A stretch of DNA of 64,000 nucleotides from Roseovarius confluentis (GTDB lineage Bacteria > Pseudomonadota > Alphaproteobacteria > Rhodobacterales > Rhodobacteraceae): contig NZ_PPFE01000004.1 of assembly GCF_002917925.1 (NCBI RefSeq), forward strand, positions 62,001 through 126,000. The letters are read 5' to 3'. The notes below the pieces were generated by a model that saw only the letters and a program-made list of their open reading frames with translations, did no database searches and was not told the origin of the DNA. Within the stretch, counting starts at the first letter, position 1; every line of letters starts with the position of its first letter. A program made the translations under genes and the position numbers. Below are positions 43,820 to 55,208 of the stretch, piece by piece.

Positions 43820-44713
43820 TCAAGCGACCTTCGTGACCGCAGCTGAAAGCCTCATCTTGATGTTGCCTGGCACCAGGCGCGCGGCGCTGATGCGGGGCAG
43901 GGGCATCTCGTCGATGGTGCGGTCGTCGCCGTAGAGGTCGACATACTCGGCGTAGTTGTCGAAGGCCTGCCGCCCGACATAGTCGATGAACGTCTCGGCG
44001 GCGGCGCCATTGGCGAGGATCACGTCGTGGTTCTCGGTCTCCACGTGGTAGTAGGTGACGCTGTCGGGTAGATCCTTCATCGGGACCCAGTCGATGGTGG
44101 TGCCATTCACCAGTGCCGAGGCATTGATCACCACGCCATCAAGGATCATTCCGTGGTCGCCGGTGACCGTCAGGTCGGTGTGCGGGATGCCATCGCCGAA
44201 GGCATTGGCCCTTATGCGCACCGGCTGAACGCTTGTACCGGCAAAGAGCCGGCGAACCGTCTGACGCCCAATCCATTTCACAGCCACGATGTCGCCCTTG
44301 GCCGTGCGCAGATTGGCACCAGCCTGCAGATTTTCGACATAAGTTTCACCATCGGGCGTACTGATCAAACTGCCGGGCGCAAAGCAGTATGTGTAAGGTG
44401 TCGTATCATCGAAGGTCAGGGTGGAACCTTGCAAACTGCCGTCATTCGACAGTTGGTAGACGGGATACGGAGGGCCGACAACGCGCTGGACAATGGGATC
44501 GCCACTGGGCTGCGCTGTTCCGATGATTTCAACGTCTTGTCCGGACTCGGACCAAGACAGATCGCCGTCGACCGGGGTCTGGTTGTCGTCTGCGCCGTCA
44601 CGGTTGTCCGTGATCGTGTTGCTGACTGGTTGCGCTCCGGGATAGACGGTGCCGGTCGTCGGCGCCGTTTCGCCAAGGTAGTAAAAGAACGAATAGGTGG
44701 CTGTCGCGGGCAC
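43820..44713 (-). CDS. Hint-domain protein, array member 4
   Basis: 297 residues if started at GTG 44713, which has GGAG 6 nt upstream; the GTG at 44731 has no site. The N-terminal domain (MPATATYSFFYYLGE ... VYQLSNDGSLQGSTLTF) is unique. Hint: YCFAPGSLISTPDGETYVENL, LRTAKGDIVAVKWIGRQT, TVTGDHGMILDGVVINAS, VETENHDVILANGAAAETF. The tail is shared with member 3. No signal peptide. Confidence 0.85.
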   Translation of the reverse strand: MPATATYSFFYYLGETAPTTGTVYPGAQPVSNTITDNRDGADDNQTPVDGDLSWSESGQDVEIIGTAQPSGDPIVQRVVGPPYPVYQLSNDGSLQGSTLTFDDTTPYTYCFAPGSLISTPDGETYVENLQAGANLRTAKGDIVAVKWIGRQTVRRLFAGTSVQPVRIRANAFGDGIPHTDLTVTGDHGMILDGVVINASALVNGTTIDWVPMKDLPDSVTYYHVETENHDVILANGAAAETFIDYVGRQAFDNYAEYVDLYGDDRTIDEMPLPRISAARLVPGNIKMRLSAAVTKVA

Positions 44714-44917
44714 GGGGTACTCCGTTGTCACTAATTACAGGTCATCGGGTCTGTTTCTGCGTCGGGCGGGACACATGTTGCCGGCTGATCAGAGCCAAAC
44801 CCCTCGTTTAAATATATCGCGCATGTGACCGGGCTTTCGTCAATGCCAGAAACCTTCGATACACATGACTTTTGCATGTTTTCGCAGACCATTCCGCGAC
44901 ACGTGCCGGCTTCATCG

Positions 44918-45817
44918 TCAAGCGGCCTGCCTCGCTCTGCCATCCAGCCGCATCCGGATGCTTTGCGGCACCAGGCGCGCGGCGCTGATGCGGGGCAGGG
45001 GCATCTCGACGATGGTGCGGTCATCGCCGAAGAGGTCGACATACTCGGCGTAATTGTCGAAGGCCTGCCGCCCGACATAGTCGATGAACGTCTCGGCGGC
45101 GGCGCCATTGGCGAGGATCACGTCGTGGTTCTCGGTCTCCACGTGGTAGACGATGAAACTGTCGGGCAACTCGGACAGGGGTACCCAGTCAATCGTCGCG
45201 CCGTTCACCAGTGCACCAGCGTTGATCACGCATCCGTCAAGGATCATGCCATGCTCGGCGGTCGTGGTCAGGTCCGTATGGGGCAGGCCATCGCCCAAGG
45301 CACCGGCGCGGATGCGGACGGGTTGCATGTGATGGCCGTGGCTAAGCCGGTGCAAGGTCTGACGCCCGATCCATTTGACGCGCACCGTATCGCCGCTGGC
45401 GGTCAGAATTGGGTCACCGTTGCGAAGGTCTTCGACGGCTGTGCTGCCAACCGGCGTCGTGATCAACGTGCCTGCGGCAAAGCAGGTGGCCAAGGGCGTG
45501 GTGACAAGCGTCGGAGGGGGGTCGGAGGCATAGTTCGTGGGATACCCGGACGACGTTGTCGCGGCAGTGGGGGACACGATGGTATGTCCACCAGCGCCAA
45601 AATTGGGATTATCAAAAACCAGGAACAAATCACCGCCTTCGAAATAATGGCCGGCAAAAGTTACATTCGGGGCGCCGTCAATGAGGGGATCGCCCAAGTT
45701 CCAAAACCCGTCGTCGGTTGCCGAGCTGCCGTAAACCGTAGGGTTGTCGGTTACTACGACCCGCCCTCCGTCCCCGTGGTAGGAAATCAAGCTTTCGATG
45801 TAATAGTCACGTGCCAA
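44918..45817 (-). CDS. Hint-domain protein, array member 5
   Basis: 299 residues from TTG 45817 with GAGGGG 8 nt upstream. The N-terminal domain (MARDYYIESLISYHGDGGRV, then FAGHYFEGGDLFLVFDNPNF) is unique. Hint: TCFAAGTLITTPVGSTAVEDL, TASGDTVRVKWIGRQTLHRL, TTTAEHGMILDGCVINAG, VETENHDVILANGAAAETF, tail RMRLDGRARQAA. The roughly 200-bp gap to member 4 (44714-44917) shows no gene. Confidence 0.87.
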   Translation of the reverse strand: MARDYYIESLISYHGDGGRVVVTDNPTVYGSSATDDGFWNLGDPLIDGAPNVTFAGHYFEGGDLFLVFDNPNFGAGGHTIVSPTAATTSSGYPTNYASDPPPTLVTTPLATCFAAGTLITTPVGSTAVEDLRNGDPILTASGDTVRVKWIGRQTLHRLSHGHHMQPVRIRAGALGDGLPHTDLTTTAEHGMILDGCVINAGALVNGATIDWVPLSELPDSFIVYHVETENHDVILANGAAAETFIDYVGRQAFDNYAEYVDLFGDDRTIVEMPLPRISAARLVPQSIRMRLDGRARQAA

Positions 45818-45998
45818 AACAAATTCCCCTCATTAAAGTACAGTTCGATTGTTAAAGGCGCGCTTTGTTATTTCCAATACTATTTTGAATTTTTTCAATC
45901 ATTTGGATAAAGGGGGTGTCCGGTCGGGCACCTAGCATGGAGCGGGGCACAGATTTGCGACGGCCGGTACGCGGCACATCTCGCGTGACGCACAGGCC

Positions 45999-46952
45999 CT
46001 AGGAGGCCTGCGCGATGGGAAATGTCTGGGCATGGATGTTCAAACGGTCCCGTATGCTTTGCGGCACCAGGCGCGCGGCGCTGATGCGGGGCAGGGGCAT
46101 CTCGACGATGGTGCGGTCATCGCCAAAGAGGTCGACATACTCGGCGTAGTTGTCGAACTTCTGACGGCTGACATAATCGATGAACGTCTCAGCCGCTGCA
46201 CCATTGGCGACGATCACGTCATGCTCTTCCGTTTCGATATGGTAGTAGGTGACGCGGTCCGGCAGGTCCGTCATCGGAACCCAGTCGATGGTGGTGCCGT
46301 TCACCAGCGCCGAAGCATTGATCACCAAGCCATCAAGGATCATGCCGTGGTCGCCCGTGACGGTCAGGTCGTTGTGCGGCAGCCCGTCGCCCAAAGCGCC
46401 CGCTTTGATGCGCACAGGTGCGGCGGCCGCACCAGAGAAGAACGGCAAACGGGTCTGTCGTCCGATCCATTTGACCGGCACCGCGCGGCCCTTTGCCGTG
46501 GTCACAAGGTCGCCGGCGCACAGCGCTTCTACCGCGGTTTCTCCGTCAGGGGTGGCGATCAGCGTGCCCGCGGCAAAGCAGGTGGCAAAATCGTCCGTGG
46601 AGCGCGAGTCGTAGACGATCGGTTGCGGGAAATTGAAGTCCGACACAGAGAGATAGTCCGGAACAACGATCAGCACCTGAATGATGTTCGGATCCACAAA
46701 GCTGGCCGCACCTTGAACCAGGGCCAGTTCCATCGTGCCGCCTCCGACCATGTCCACGTTCAGGGTGCCCAGATATGGCAGTTGCTCGCCCGAGACCGTG
46801 GCGACGATTTCGTTCTCCGAAAAGAACATGTCGCCCGCACCATTCCCGTCGTCGAAGGTGAAGTTTTGCACCGTGGTCCCCTCGAAGAACGTGTCGGTGT
46901 TCGTGGTGTTCACCTGGTAGGACGCGAAGCCTGAAATCTCATAAGTTGCCAT
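45999..46952 (-). CDS. Hint-domain protein, array member 6
   Basis: 317 residues, ATG start with an AAGG-type site. The N-terminal domain (MATYEISGFASYQVNTTNTD ... QVLIVVPDYLSVSDFNF) is unique. Hint: TCFAAGTLIATPDGETAVEAL, VTTAKGRAVPVKWIGRQT, TVTGDHGMILDGLVINAS, IETEEHDVIVANGAAAETF, tail RDRLNIHAQTFPIAQAS. It is the first gene of the array in transcription order; gaps between members (32 to over 200 bp) leave it open whether they form one transcript. Confidence 0.87.
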   Translation of the reverse strand: MATYEISGFASYQVNTTNTDTFFEGTTVQNFTFDDGNGAGDMFFSENEIVATVSGEQLPYLGTLNVDMVGGGTMELALVQGAASFVDPNIIQVLIVVPDYLSVSDFNFPQPIVYDSRSTDDFATCFAAGTLIATPDGETAVEALCAGDLVTTAKGRAVPVKWIGRQTRLPFFSGAAAAPVRIKAGALGDGLPHNDLTVTGDHGMILDGLVINASALVNGTTIDWVPMTDLPDRVTYYHIETEEHDVIVANGAAAETFIDYVSRQKFDNYAEYVDLFGDDRTIVEMPLPRISAARLVPQSIRDRLNIHAQTFPIAQAS

Positions 46953-47237
46953 GTGGCGCCTTTTTTTTGCCTGGGGTCATCGAAACATTTTCGCGCAGAC
47001 CGGTTGAAATGGAATGCTTGCAAAGCTGATCGGCCAATGTCGACCGGCAAAACAAAAATACTTCGGAGAGGTGTGACTTCTGCAACTGACGATGCTGGGT
47101 CATGGGCAAAGCCTGGTGGTCCGTTAGCCCCGAAAAGACGCGTTCCAGTGGGGCGTCCCAACGGTGTCCCGCCAAGCCTGGAGCGGTGGCGGGACCCCTT
47201 GGCGCAGAGGCGGCCGTCGCATGATCGTCTAGGCATA
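46953..47237 (-). promoter_or_regulatory. upstream region of the Hint array
   Basis: About 285 bp between member 6 and the acnA terminator. It contains a hairpin GTCCCGCC (47166-47173) / GGCGGGAC (47188-47195) and an eight-T tract (plus strand, 46962-46969) close to the start codon. No convincing gene; the promoter for the array is presumably here. Confidence 0.35.
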
Positions 47238-47275
47238 CAAAAAGGCCCCCGGATCAAGCTTCGGGGGCCTTTCTG
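47238..47275 (-). terminator. rho-independent terminator of acnA
   Basis: AGGCCCCCG (47243-47251) pairs with CGGGGGCCT (47262-47270), followed on the minus strand by TTTTTGTATG. It starts about 35 bp after the acnA stop. Confidence 0.85.
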
Positions 47276-47306
47276 CGATGTGGTTAGATGCGGACCGGAG
47301 GGGGCG

Positions 47307-50096
<2,790 letters not shown>

Positions 50097-50317
50097 TGGT
50101 GGATATCCTTTCACGTATGAAGGCAGGATTGTCTGGCTTGCTTCTGACCCAAACCTGAGAGTCGTTCAAGAGGGGTTTGGCGTTTATTGTATACTATTGC
50201 ACACAATTTGTGAATGTTACAGTTTTCACGCGACTCTCTCGAAACCTTGATTGGCAGTTTCATGCCGTGATGAATACTCAGAAGCGACGTCACGAACAAA
50301 CAGGTAGAGCGCCAGGC

Positions 50318-51037
50318 ATGAAAATCAGCAGACTGATCACGGGGCTTGCGGCCGTAGTGCTGTTTTTCGCGGCACCGGCGCTGGCGATGGCGCAGGCGGC
50401 GGACCGCCCCGTGGTGGTGGAGCTGTTCACCAGCCAGGGCTGTTCCTCGTGCCCGGCGGCGGACAAGTTCTTTCACAAGCTGGCGGGGCATGAGGGCGTG
50501 ATCGCGCTGTCGCTGCACGTGGATTACTGGGATTACATCGGCTGGAAGGACAGTTTCGCGAACCCGGCGTACACCAAGCGCCAGCGGGCCTATGCCAAGG
50601 CGGCGGATCGGCGGGTGGTTTATACCCCGCAGATGGTGGTCAACGGGGCCGATGACGTGGTGGGCAATCGGGCGATGGACGTGGTGGACGTGATCGACCG
50701 GCACCGGCGGCTGCCGCGCACGGTGGACCTGGACCTGATGCGGCAGGGCGAGACGGTCGTGGTGCAGGCGGAACGCCTGGTGGAGCTTGATGGACCGCTT
50801 ACGGTGCAACTGGTGCGCTACAGGCCCGAAAGCACTGTGCATATCAAGCGCGGCGAGAACGCGGGCCGGACGATCAGCTATGCCAACGTGGTGACCGAGA
50901 TGCGGAGCCTGGGCGATTGGGACGGGGCCGCGCCGTTGCGCGTCGAGGCAGAGGCCGGGGGCGATGCGCCGGTGGCGGTGCTGTTGCAGAACAAGGGCGG
51001 CGCCGGGTTGATCGAGGCGGCGGCGGTTCTGGAATAG
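50318..51037 (+). CDS. DUF1223 exported thioredoxin-fold protein
   Basis: A 239-residue protein with a signal peptide (MKISRLITGLAAVVLFFAAPALAMA). The DUF1223 core begins VVVELFTSQGCSSCPAADKF, with a CxxC motif, and continues with LSLHVDYWDYIGWKDSF and YTPQMVVNGADDVVG. The CxxC suggests a redox role in the periplasm, but no substrate is known. The start at 50318 removes an unlikely 47-residue extension. The gap 50097-50317 must hold promoters for this gene and acnA. Confidence 0.85.
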   Translation: MKISRLITGLAAVVLFFAAPALAMAQAADRPVVVELFTSQGCSSCPAADKFFHKLAGHEGVIALSLHVDYWDYIGWKDSFANPAYTKRQRAYAKAADRRVVYTPQMVVNGADDVVGNRAMDVVDVIDRHRRLPRTVDLDLMRQGETVVVQAERLVELDGPLTVQLVRYRPESTVHIKRGENAGRTISYANVVTEMRSLGDWDGAAPLRVEAEAGGDAPVAVLLQNKGGAGLIEAAAVLE

Positions 51038-51054
51038 ATTTGACCGTTGGGGTG

Positions 51055-51082
51055 TGGTGGGTTTTCACCCACACTACGCGGG
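51055..51082. repeat. intergenic palindromic repeat, copy 5
   Basis: GTGGTGGGTTTTCACCCACA then CTACGCGG; directly followed by copy 6. Confidence 0.75.
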
Positions 51083-51100
51083 AAGCGTCGACCGAGGCAC

Positions 51101-51124
51101 GCGTGGGTTTCACCCACCCTACAT
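51101..51124. repeat. intergenic palindromic repeat, copy 6
   Basis: GCGTGGGTTTCACCCACC then CTACAT, same orientation as copy 5, 18 bp after it, between the convergent DUF1223 and HAD genes. Confidence 0.75.
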
Positions 51125-51148
51125 TTGCGAATTGATATCGCGCGGCTG

Positions 51149-51850
51149 TCAGCCGATTTCCTGTACCAGCGCGGGCAACTCTCCCAGGTTTTTCACCTTT
51201 CGGAACCGCGTGGCATCTTCGGGCGCGTCGTCCACCTCGTAGCCCCAGGTCAGGTCGTGGGGGACGTGCACGCCCCAGCCGCCCGCCGCGATCACCGGGT
51301 TCACGTCCGAACGCAGGGAATTGCCGGCCATCAGCGCACGGGCCGCGCCGTCGCCGTGGCGGTCGAAGATGCGGGTGTAAACCTGAGGTGTCTTGTCCGA
51401 CACGATCTCGACCGCGTCGAAAAGGTCGCCCAGGCCGGACTGGGCCAGCTTGCGCTCCTGGTCGAGAAGATCGCCCTTTGTAACAAGAAGCACGCGGTGG
51501 GTGCCGGCCACCGCCTCGACGGCGTCTCGGGCGTGGGGCAAAAGCTCGATGGGGTGTTCCAGCATCTCGCGGCCCGCAGCGATCAGTTCGGAGATGACCG
51601 AAGCGGGCACGCGGCCGTCGGTAACGTCGATGGCGGTTTCGATCATCGACAGGGTAAAGCCCTTGATCCCGAATCCGTAATGCCCGAGATTGCGTTTTTC
51701 GGCGGCCAGCAGGTGCTCTGCCAGGTGGTGTCCGTCGACGTAATCGCGCAGGAGATCGGCGAATCTGTCCTGGGTCAGCTTGAAGAAGCGTTCGTTGTGC
51801 CAGAGCGTGTCATCGGCATCGAATGCGATTGTCGTGAGAATTTGCGACAT
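51149..51850 (-). CDS. HAD-superfamily hydrolase
   Basis: A 233-residue phosphatase-like protein. Motif I is IAFDADDTLWHNE (nucleophile Asp, DxD) at the N-terminus; motif II is in VLLVTKGDLL; motif III/IV is in ALMAGNSLRSDVNPVIAAGGWGVHV. The substrate is unknown. It converges with the DUF1223 gene and is divergent from clpS. Confidence 0.87.
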   Translation of the reverse strand: MSQILTTIAFDADDTLWHNERFFKLTQDRFADLLRDYVDGHHLAEHLLAAEKRNLGHYGFGIKGFTLSMIETAIDVTDGRVPASVISELIAAGREMLEHPIELLPHARDAVEAVAGTHRVLLVTKGDLLDQERKLAQSGLGDLFDAVEIVSDKTPQVYTRIFDRHGDGAARALMAGNSLRSDVNPVIAAGGWGVHVPHDLTWGYEVDDAPEDATRFRKVKNLGELPALVQEIG

Positions 51851-51942
51851 TGCGACCCTTGTCCAGGATGCGCCCCCTTTTCAGACGCACTCGGGAAGTT
51901 ATATAACCCGCTCACGAAACGCCATACGCGCAACGGGGATTG

Positions 51943-52281
51943 ATGCAGCATCAGGTGATCATGTCGGGCAAGGACGATGACGGCGACGGCGATGCCGCCG
52001 TGGTGGTCGATACCAAGCCCAAGACCAAGCGGCCACCGCTTTACAAGGTGTTGCTGCTGAACGACGATTATACCCCGATGGAATTCGTCGTGGCAGTGCT
52101 GGAACGGTTCTTCGGCATGAACCATGCGCAGGCGTTCGAGATCATGCTGACCGTGCACAAGAAAGGTGTCGCGGTGGTCGGCGTCTTCAGCCACGAGATC
52201 GCGGAGACCAAGGTGGGGCAGGTGATGGATTTCGCCCGGCGCCACCAGCATCCGCTGCAATGCACCATGGAAAAGGAATAA
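51943..52281 (+). CDS. clpS: ATP-dependent Clp protease adaptor ClpS
   Basis: A 112-residue adaptor delivering N-end-rule substrates to ClpAP. Core motifs are [20 protein letters not shown] and [23 protein letters not shown]. The ATG at 51943 was preferred over the TTG at 51940; an ATG at 51961 is also possible. The next gene begins 1 bp after the stop. Confidence 0.95.
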   Translation: MQHQVIMSGKDDDGDGDAAVVVDTKPKTKRPPLYKVLLLNDDYTPMEFVVAVLERFFGMNHAQAFEIMLTVHKKGVAVVGVFSHEIAETKVGQVMDFARRHQHPLQCTMEKE

Positions 52282-52282
52282 G

Positions 52283-53284
52283 GTGAGCACGGCATCGCGC
52301 CTGTCGCTGGCCGTGGAGGATGGCACCATCGCGTGGCCCGAGGTCGCGCGGGTGGCTGTATTTGCGCCGCGCACGGGGGCGGACCTGTCGTCGTTGCCCA
52401 AGGACCGCACGCAGATCATCACCCGATTCCGACCCGATTGGGAGGCGTTCCAGGCCGCCGGATGGGACTGTGTGCTGGAGGCCGAGGGGCGGTACGGTGC
52501 GGCGGTGGTCTTTGCCACGCGCGCGAAGGCGTTGTGCCAGGGGTTGATCGCGGAGGCCGCCAGCGTCAGCGACGGGATCGTCGTGGTCGACGGGGCAAAG
52601 ACGGACGGGATCGAATCGATCCTGAAAGCCTGCCGCGGCCGGGCCGAGGTGTCGGCGCCGCTGTCGAAGGCGCATGGCAAGCTGTTCACCATCGACGCCG
52701 GGTCTGACTTTTCCGACTGGGCGCTGGCCGAGCACATGACGGTGGAGGAGGATGGCAAAACCTTCGTCACCGCGCCGGGGGTTTTCTCGGCGGACGGGGT
52801 AGACCCGGCCTCGCGCCTTTTGGCCGACGCCCTGCCAGAGAAGCTGGGCGCGCAGGTCGTCGATCTCGGCGCGGGCTGGGGGTACCTGGCGCATCACGTA
52901 CTGCGCCGCGAGAGCGTGCAGGCGCTGCACCTTGTCGAGGCGGATCATGTCGCGCTGGACTGTGCGCGCCAGAACGTTAGCGACGCTCGCGCCGCGTTCC
53001 ACTGGGCCGATGCGCTGACCTGGGCCGCGCCGGGGCCGGTGGATGCGGTGGTAATGAACCCGCCGTTTCATATCGGACGGTCGAGCGACCCGGGTCTTGG
53101 GCGCGCCTTCATTCGGTCCGCGGCGCGGATGCTGTCGCCGCGTGGGCAGCTTTTCATGGTCGCCAACCGGCATCTGCCCTATGACGGCGATCTTTCGGCG
53201 GCGTTCGGTGAGGTGCGCGAGATCGGCGGCGACAACCGGTTCAAGATCGTGCAGGCGGCAAGACCGGCTCGCACCCGCGGCTGA
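52283..53284 (+). CDS. rsmC: RsmC-like 16S rRNA guanine-N2 methyltransferase
   Basis: A 333-residue protein from a GTG start 1 bp after clpS. The N-terminal pseudo-methyltransferase half is followed by a catalytic half with VDLGAGWGYLAHHVL (SAM motif) and the N-P-P-F-H motif in AVVMNPPFHIGRSSDPGLG. The NPPFH form is typical of RsmC/RlmG (G1207 in 16S or G1835 in 23S rRNA); RsmC is the more likely by length. Coupled to clpS. Confidence 0.82.
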   Translation: MSTASRLSLAVEDGTIAWPEVARVAVFAPRTGADLSSLPKDRTQIITRFRPDWEAFQAAGWDCVLEAEGRYGAAVVFATRAKALCQGLIAEAASVSDGIVVVDGAKTDGIESILKACRGRAEVSAPLSKAHGKLFTIDAGSDFSDWALAEHMTVEEDGKTFVTAPGVFSADGVDPASRLLADALPEKLGAQVVDLGAGWGYLAHHVLRRESVQALHLVEADHVALDCARQNVSDARAAFHWADALTWAAPGPVDAVVMNPPFHIGRSSDPGLGRAFIRSAARMLSPRGQLFMVANRHLPYDGDLSAAFGEVREIGGDNRFKIVQAARPARTRG

Positions 53285-53329
53285 GTTGCGCTAGACAGGT
53301 CCGACGGGCCATCAGGGAGAGATCGAGCC

Positions 53330-54130
53330 ATGTCCTTTTCGATACAGGGAAAGACGGTCATCGTGACCGGCGCGGCGAGCGGCGTGGGCCTCGCCATCGG
53401 GCGGCATTTCGTCGACAAGGGGGCGAACGTGATGTTCGCCGACATGAACGAGAAGCTTCTGAAGCACGAGCTGGGCGAGAACGAGGATGGCGCGAACAAG
53501 CGCTGGTTCGCGGGGGATCTGCGGGAAAAGCTGACGCAGGCGAACCTGTTGTCGGCGACGATCGACGCCTTTGACGATGTGGACGTTCTGGTGAACGCGT
53601 GGCGGCAATTGCTGCCGTCGGACCCGCTGAACCCCGATGACGACGCGGTGGAGCAATTGCTGAACCAGAACCTGATGACGGCGCTGCGGCTGAGCCAGCT
53701 GGTGGCGAAACGGATGATCAAGCAGGCGGAAGGGCAAGAGGAAGGCCCGGTGGGCTCTATCGTGAACCTGTCGTCCATTGCCGGGCGGCGGACGCATCCC
53801 GACCTGCTGGGCTATTCCATCGCGTCGGCGGCAGTGGACCAGATGACCCGCAGCCTGGCCGTGGCGCTGGCGCCGCACCGGATCCGGGTGAACGCGGTTG
53901 CTTTCGGCTCGGTCATGAGCGCGTCGTTGAAGGACACGTTGCGCGACAACAAGGACTTTCGCGAAGATATCGAGGCGCATACGCCACTGGGGCGGATCGC
54001 GGCGCCGAACGAGATGGCGGAGGCGGTGCAGTACCTGGCCTGCGACGGATCGAGCTTCATGACCGGGCAGATCATGACGGTGGATGGCGGCCGGTCGCTG
54101 CTTGACCCGGTGTCGGCCCCGGCTCACTAA
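53330..54130 (+). CDS. SDR-family protein with altered active site
   Basis: 266 residues with an SDR Rossmann fold: the NAD(P) motif TGAASGVG near the N-terminus, ADMNEKLL, and a C-terminal QIMTVDGGRSLLDP. Two key motifs deviate. NNAG is replaced by NAWR, and the catalytic YxxxK reads YSIAS, so the lysine is Ser; the catalytic Ser before it (NLSSIAG) is kept. It may lack dehydrogenase activity and act as a binding or structural protein. It lies 44 bp upstream of hemF on the same strand. Confidence 0.85.
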   Translation: MSFSIQGKTVIVTGAASGVGLAIGRHFVDKGANVMFADMNEKLLKHELGENEDGANKRWFAGDLREKLTQANLLSATIDAFDDVDVLVNAWRQLLPSDPLNPDDDAVEQLLNQNLMTALRLSQLVAKRMIKQAEGQEEGPVGSIVNLSSIAGRRTHPDLLGYSIASAAVDQMTRSLAVALAPHRIRVNAVAFGSVMSASLKDTLRDNKDFREDIEAHTPLGRIAAPNEMAEAVQYLACDGSSFMTGQIMTVDGGRSLLDPVSAPAH

Positions 54131-54174
54131 TGCGCTCGTCCGCCCGGATGGGCGGGCCCGCTGAAGGAAGTACG

Positions 54175-55062
54175 ATGACAGACATGAACGAACAGAAAAG
54201 CCGCGCAGCAACGTGGTTTCACCAGCTGCGCGACGAGATCGTCGCGGCCTTCGAGGCGCTGGAGGACAGCCAAGTAAACGGCCCGCTGTCGGACGCGGAA
54301 CCGGGGCGGTTCGAGGTCAAGCCGACCAAACGCACCAGCGACGACGGTTCGGACGCGGGCGGCGGGCTGATGAGCGTGATGCGCGGCGGGCGCGTGTTCG
54401 AGAAGGTGGGCGTGAACGTCTCGGAAGTGTTCGGCCAGCTGGGAGAGCAGGCGCAGAAGGCGATGGCGGCGCGGGGCGTGCCGGGGATGCAAGACGACCC
54501 CAGCTTCTGGGCGAGCGGAATCAGCCTGGTGGCGCATATGCAGAACCCGCATGTGCCGGCGGTGCACATGAACACGCGGATGTTCTGGACGCCCCATGCG
54601 TGGTGGTTCGGGGGCGGATCGGACCTGAATCCTTGCATCGAGTATGACGACGACACCACGCATTTCCACGACCAGCAGAAGGCGCATCTGGATCCCCACG
54701 GGGAAGATATCTACCCGGCGCTGAAGGCCTGGGCGGACGAGTATTTCTATATCCCGCACCGCCACCGGGCGCGGGGCGTGGGCGGTATTTTCATGGATGA
54801 CCGCAACACCGGCGACTGGGAGGCGGATTTCGCCCTGACACAGGATATCGGCCGGGCCTTCCTGAAAGCCTACGTGCCGCTGGTGGAAAAGCGCCGCGCA
54901 CAGGACTGGAGCGACGCCGACAAGGAGGCGCAGCTGGTGCATCGCGGGCTTTATGCCGAATACAACCTTGTCTACGACCGGGGCACCAAGTTCGGGCTGG
55001 CCACGGGGCATGATGCCGATGCGGTGCTGATGAGCCTGCCGCCGCTCGCGAAGTGGACCTGA
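54175..55062 (+). CDS. hemF: oxygen-dependent coproporphyrinogen III oxidase
   Basis: A 295-residue aerobic heme-pathway enzyme. Conserved segments include GGLMSVMRGGRVFEKVGVNVSE, VHMNTRMF, WWFGGGSDLNPCIEYDDD, YIPHRHRARGVGGIFMDD and YNLVYDRGTKFGL. The ATG at 54175 follows GAAGGAAG; the upstream in-frame ATG at 54130 lacks a site. The upstream SDR gene may be in the same transcript. Confidence 0.96.
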   Translation: MTDMNEQKSRAATWFHQLRDEIVAAFEALEDSQVNGPLSDAEPGRFEVKPTKRTSDDGSDAGGGLMSVMRGGRVFEKVGVNVSEVFGQLGEQAQKAMAARGVPGMQDDPSFWASGISLVAHMQNPHVPAVHMNTRMFWTPHAWWFGGGSDLNPCIEYDDDTTHFHDQQKAHLDPHGEDIYPALKAWADEYFYIPHRHRARGVGGIFMDDRNTGDWEADFALTQDIGRAFLKAYVPLVEKRRAQDWSDADKEAQLVHRGLYAEYNLVYDRGTKFGLATGHDADAVLMSLPPLAKWT

Positions 55063-55080
55063 GCGCGAAAAGAGTTTCAT

Positions 55081-55146
55081 GCCTCCGGCGGGAGTATTTC
55101 GGGAACAGTGAAACTGTGATCGGCTTCACTGTTCGGTCAATACTCC
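55081..55146. repeat. compound hairpin repeat downstream of hemF
   Basis: GCCTCCGGCGG is followed by nested stems: GGAGTATT (55091-55098) with AATACTCC (55139-55146), and inside it GAACAGTGAA (55103-55112) with TTCACTGTTC (55125-55134). Another hairpin TCGAGGGG/CCCCTCGA follows at about 55154-55173. It could end both the hemF and acyltransferase transcripts. Confidence 0.6.
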
Positions 55147-55208
55147 GGGGTGCTCGAGGGGCTGGCCCCTCGACGAATAATAGAGCGCGGCGCAGCCGCA
55201 CCTTTGGA

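Noticed and set aside
46939-47175. A 78-codon minus-strand open frame upstream of Hint member 6
   Set aside because: No ribosome-binding site or similarity recognised, and it overlaps the start of member 6; more likely leader DNA.
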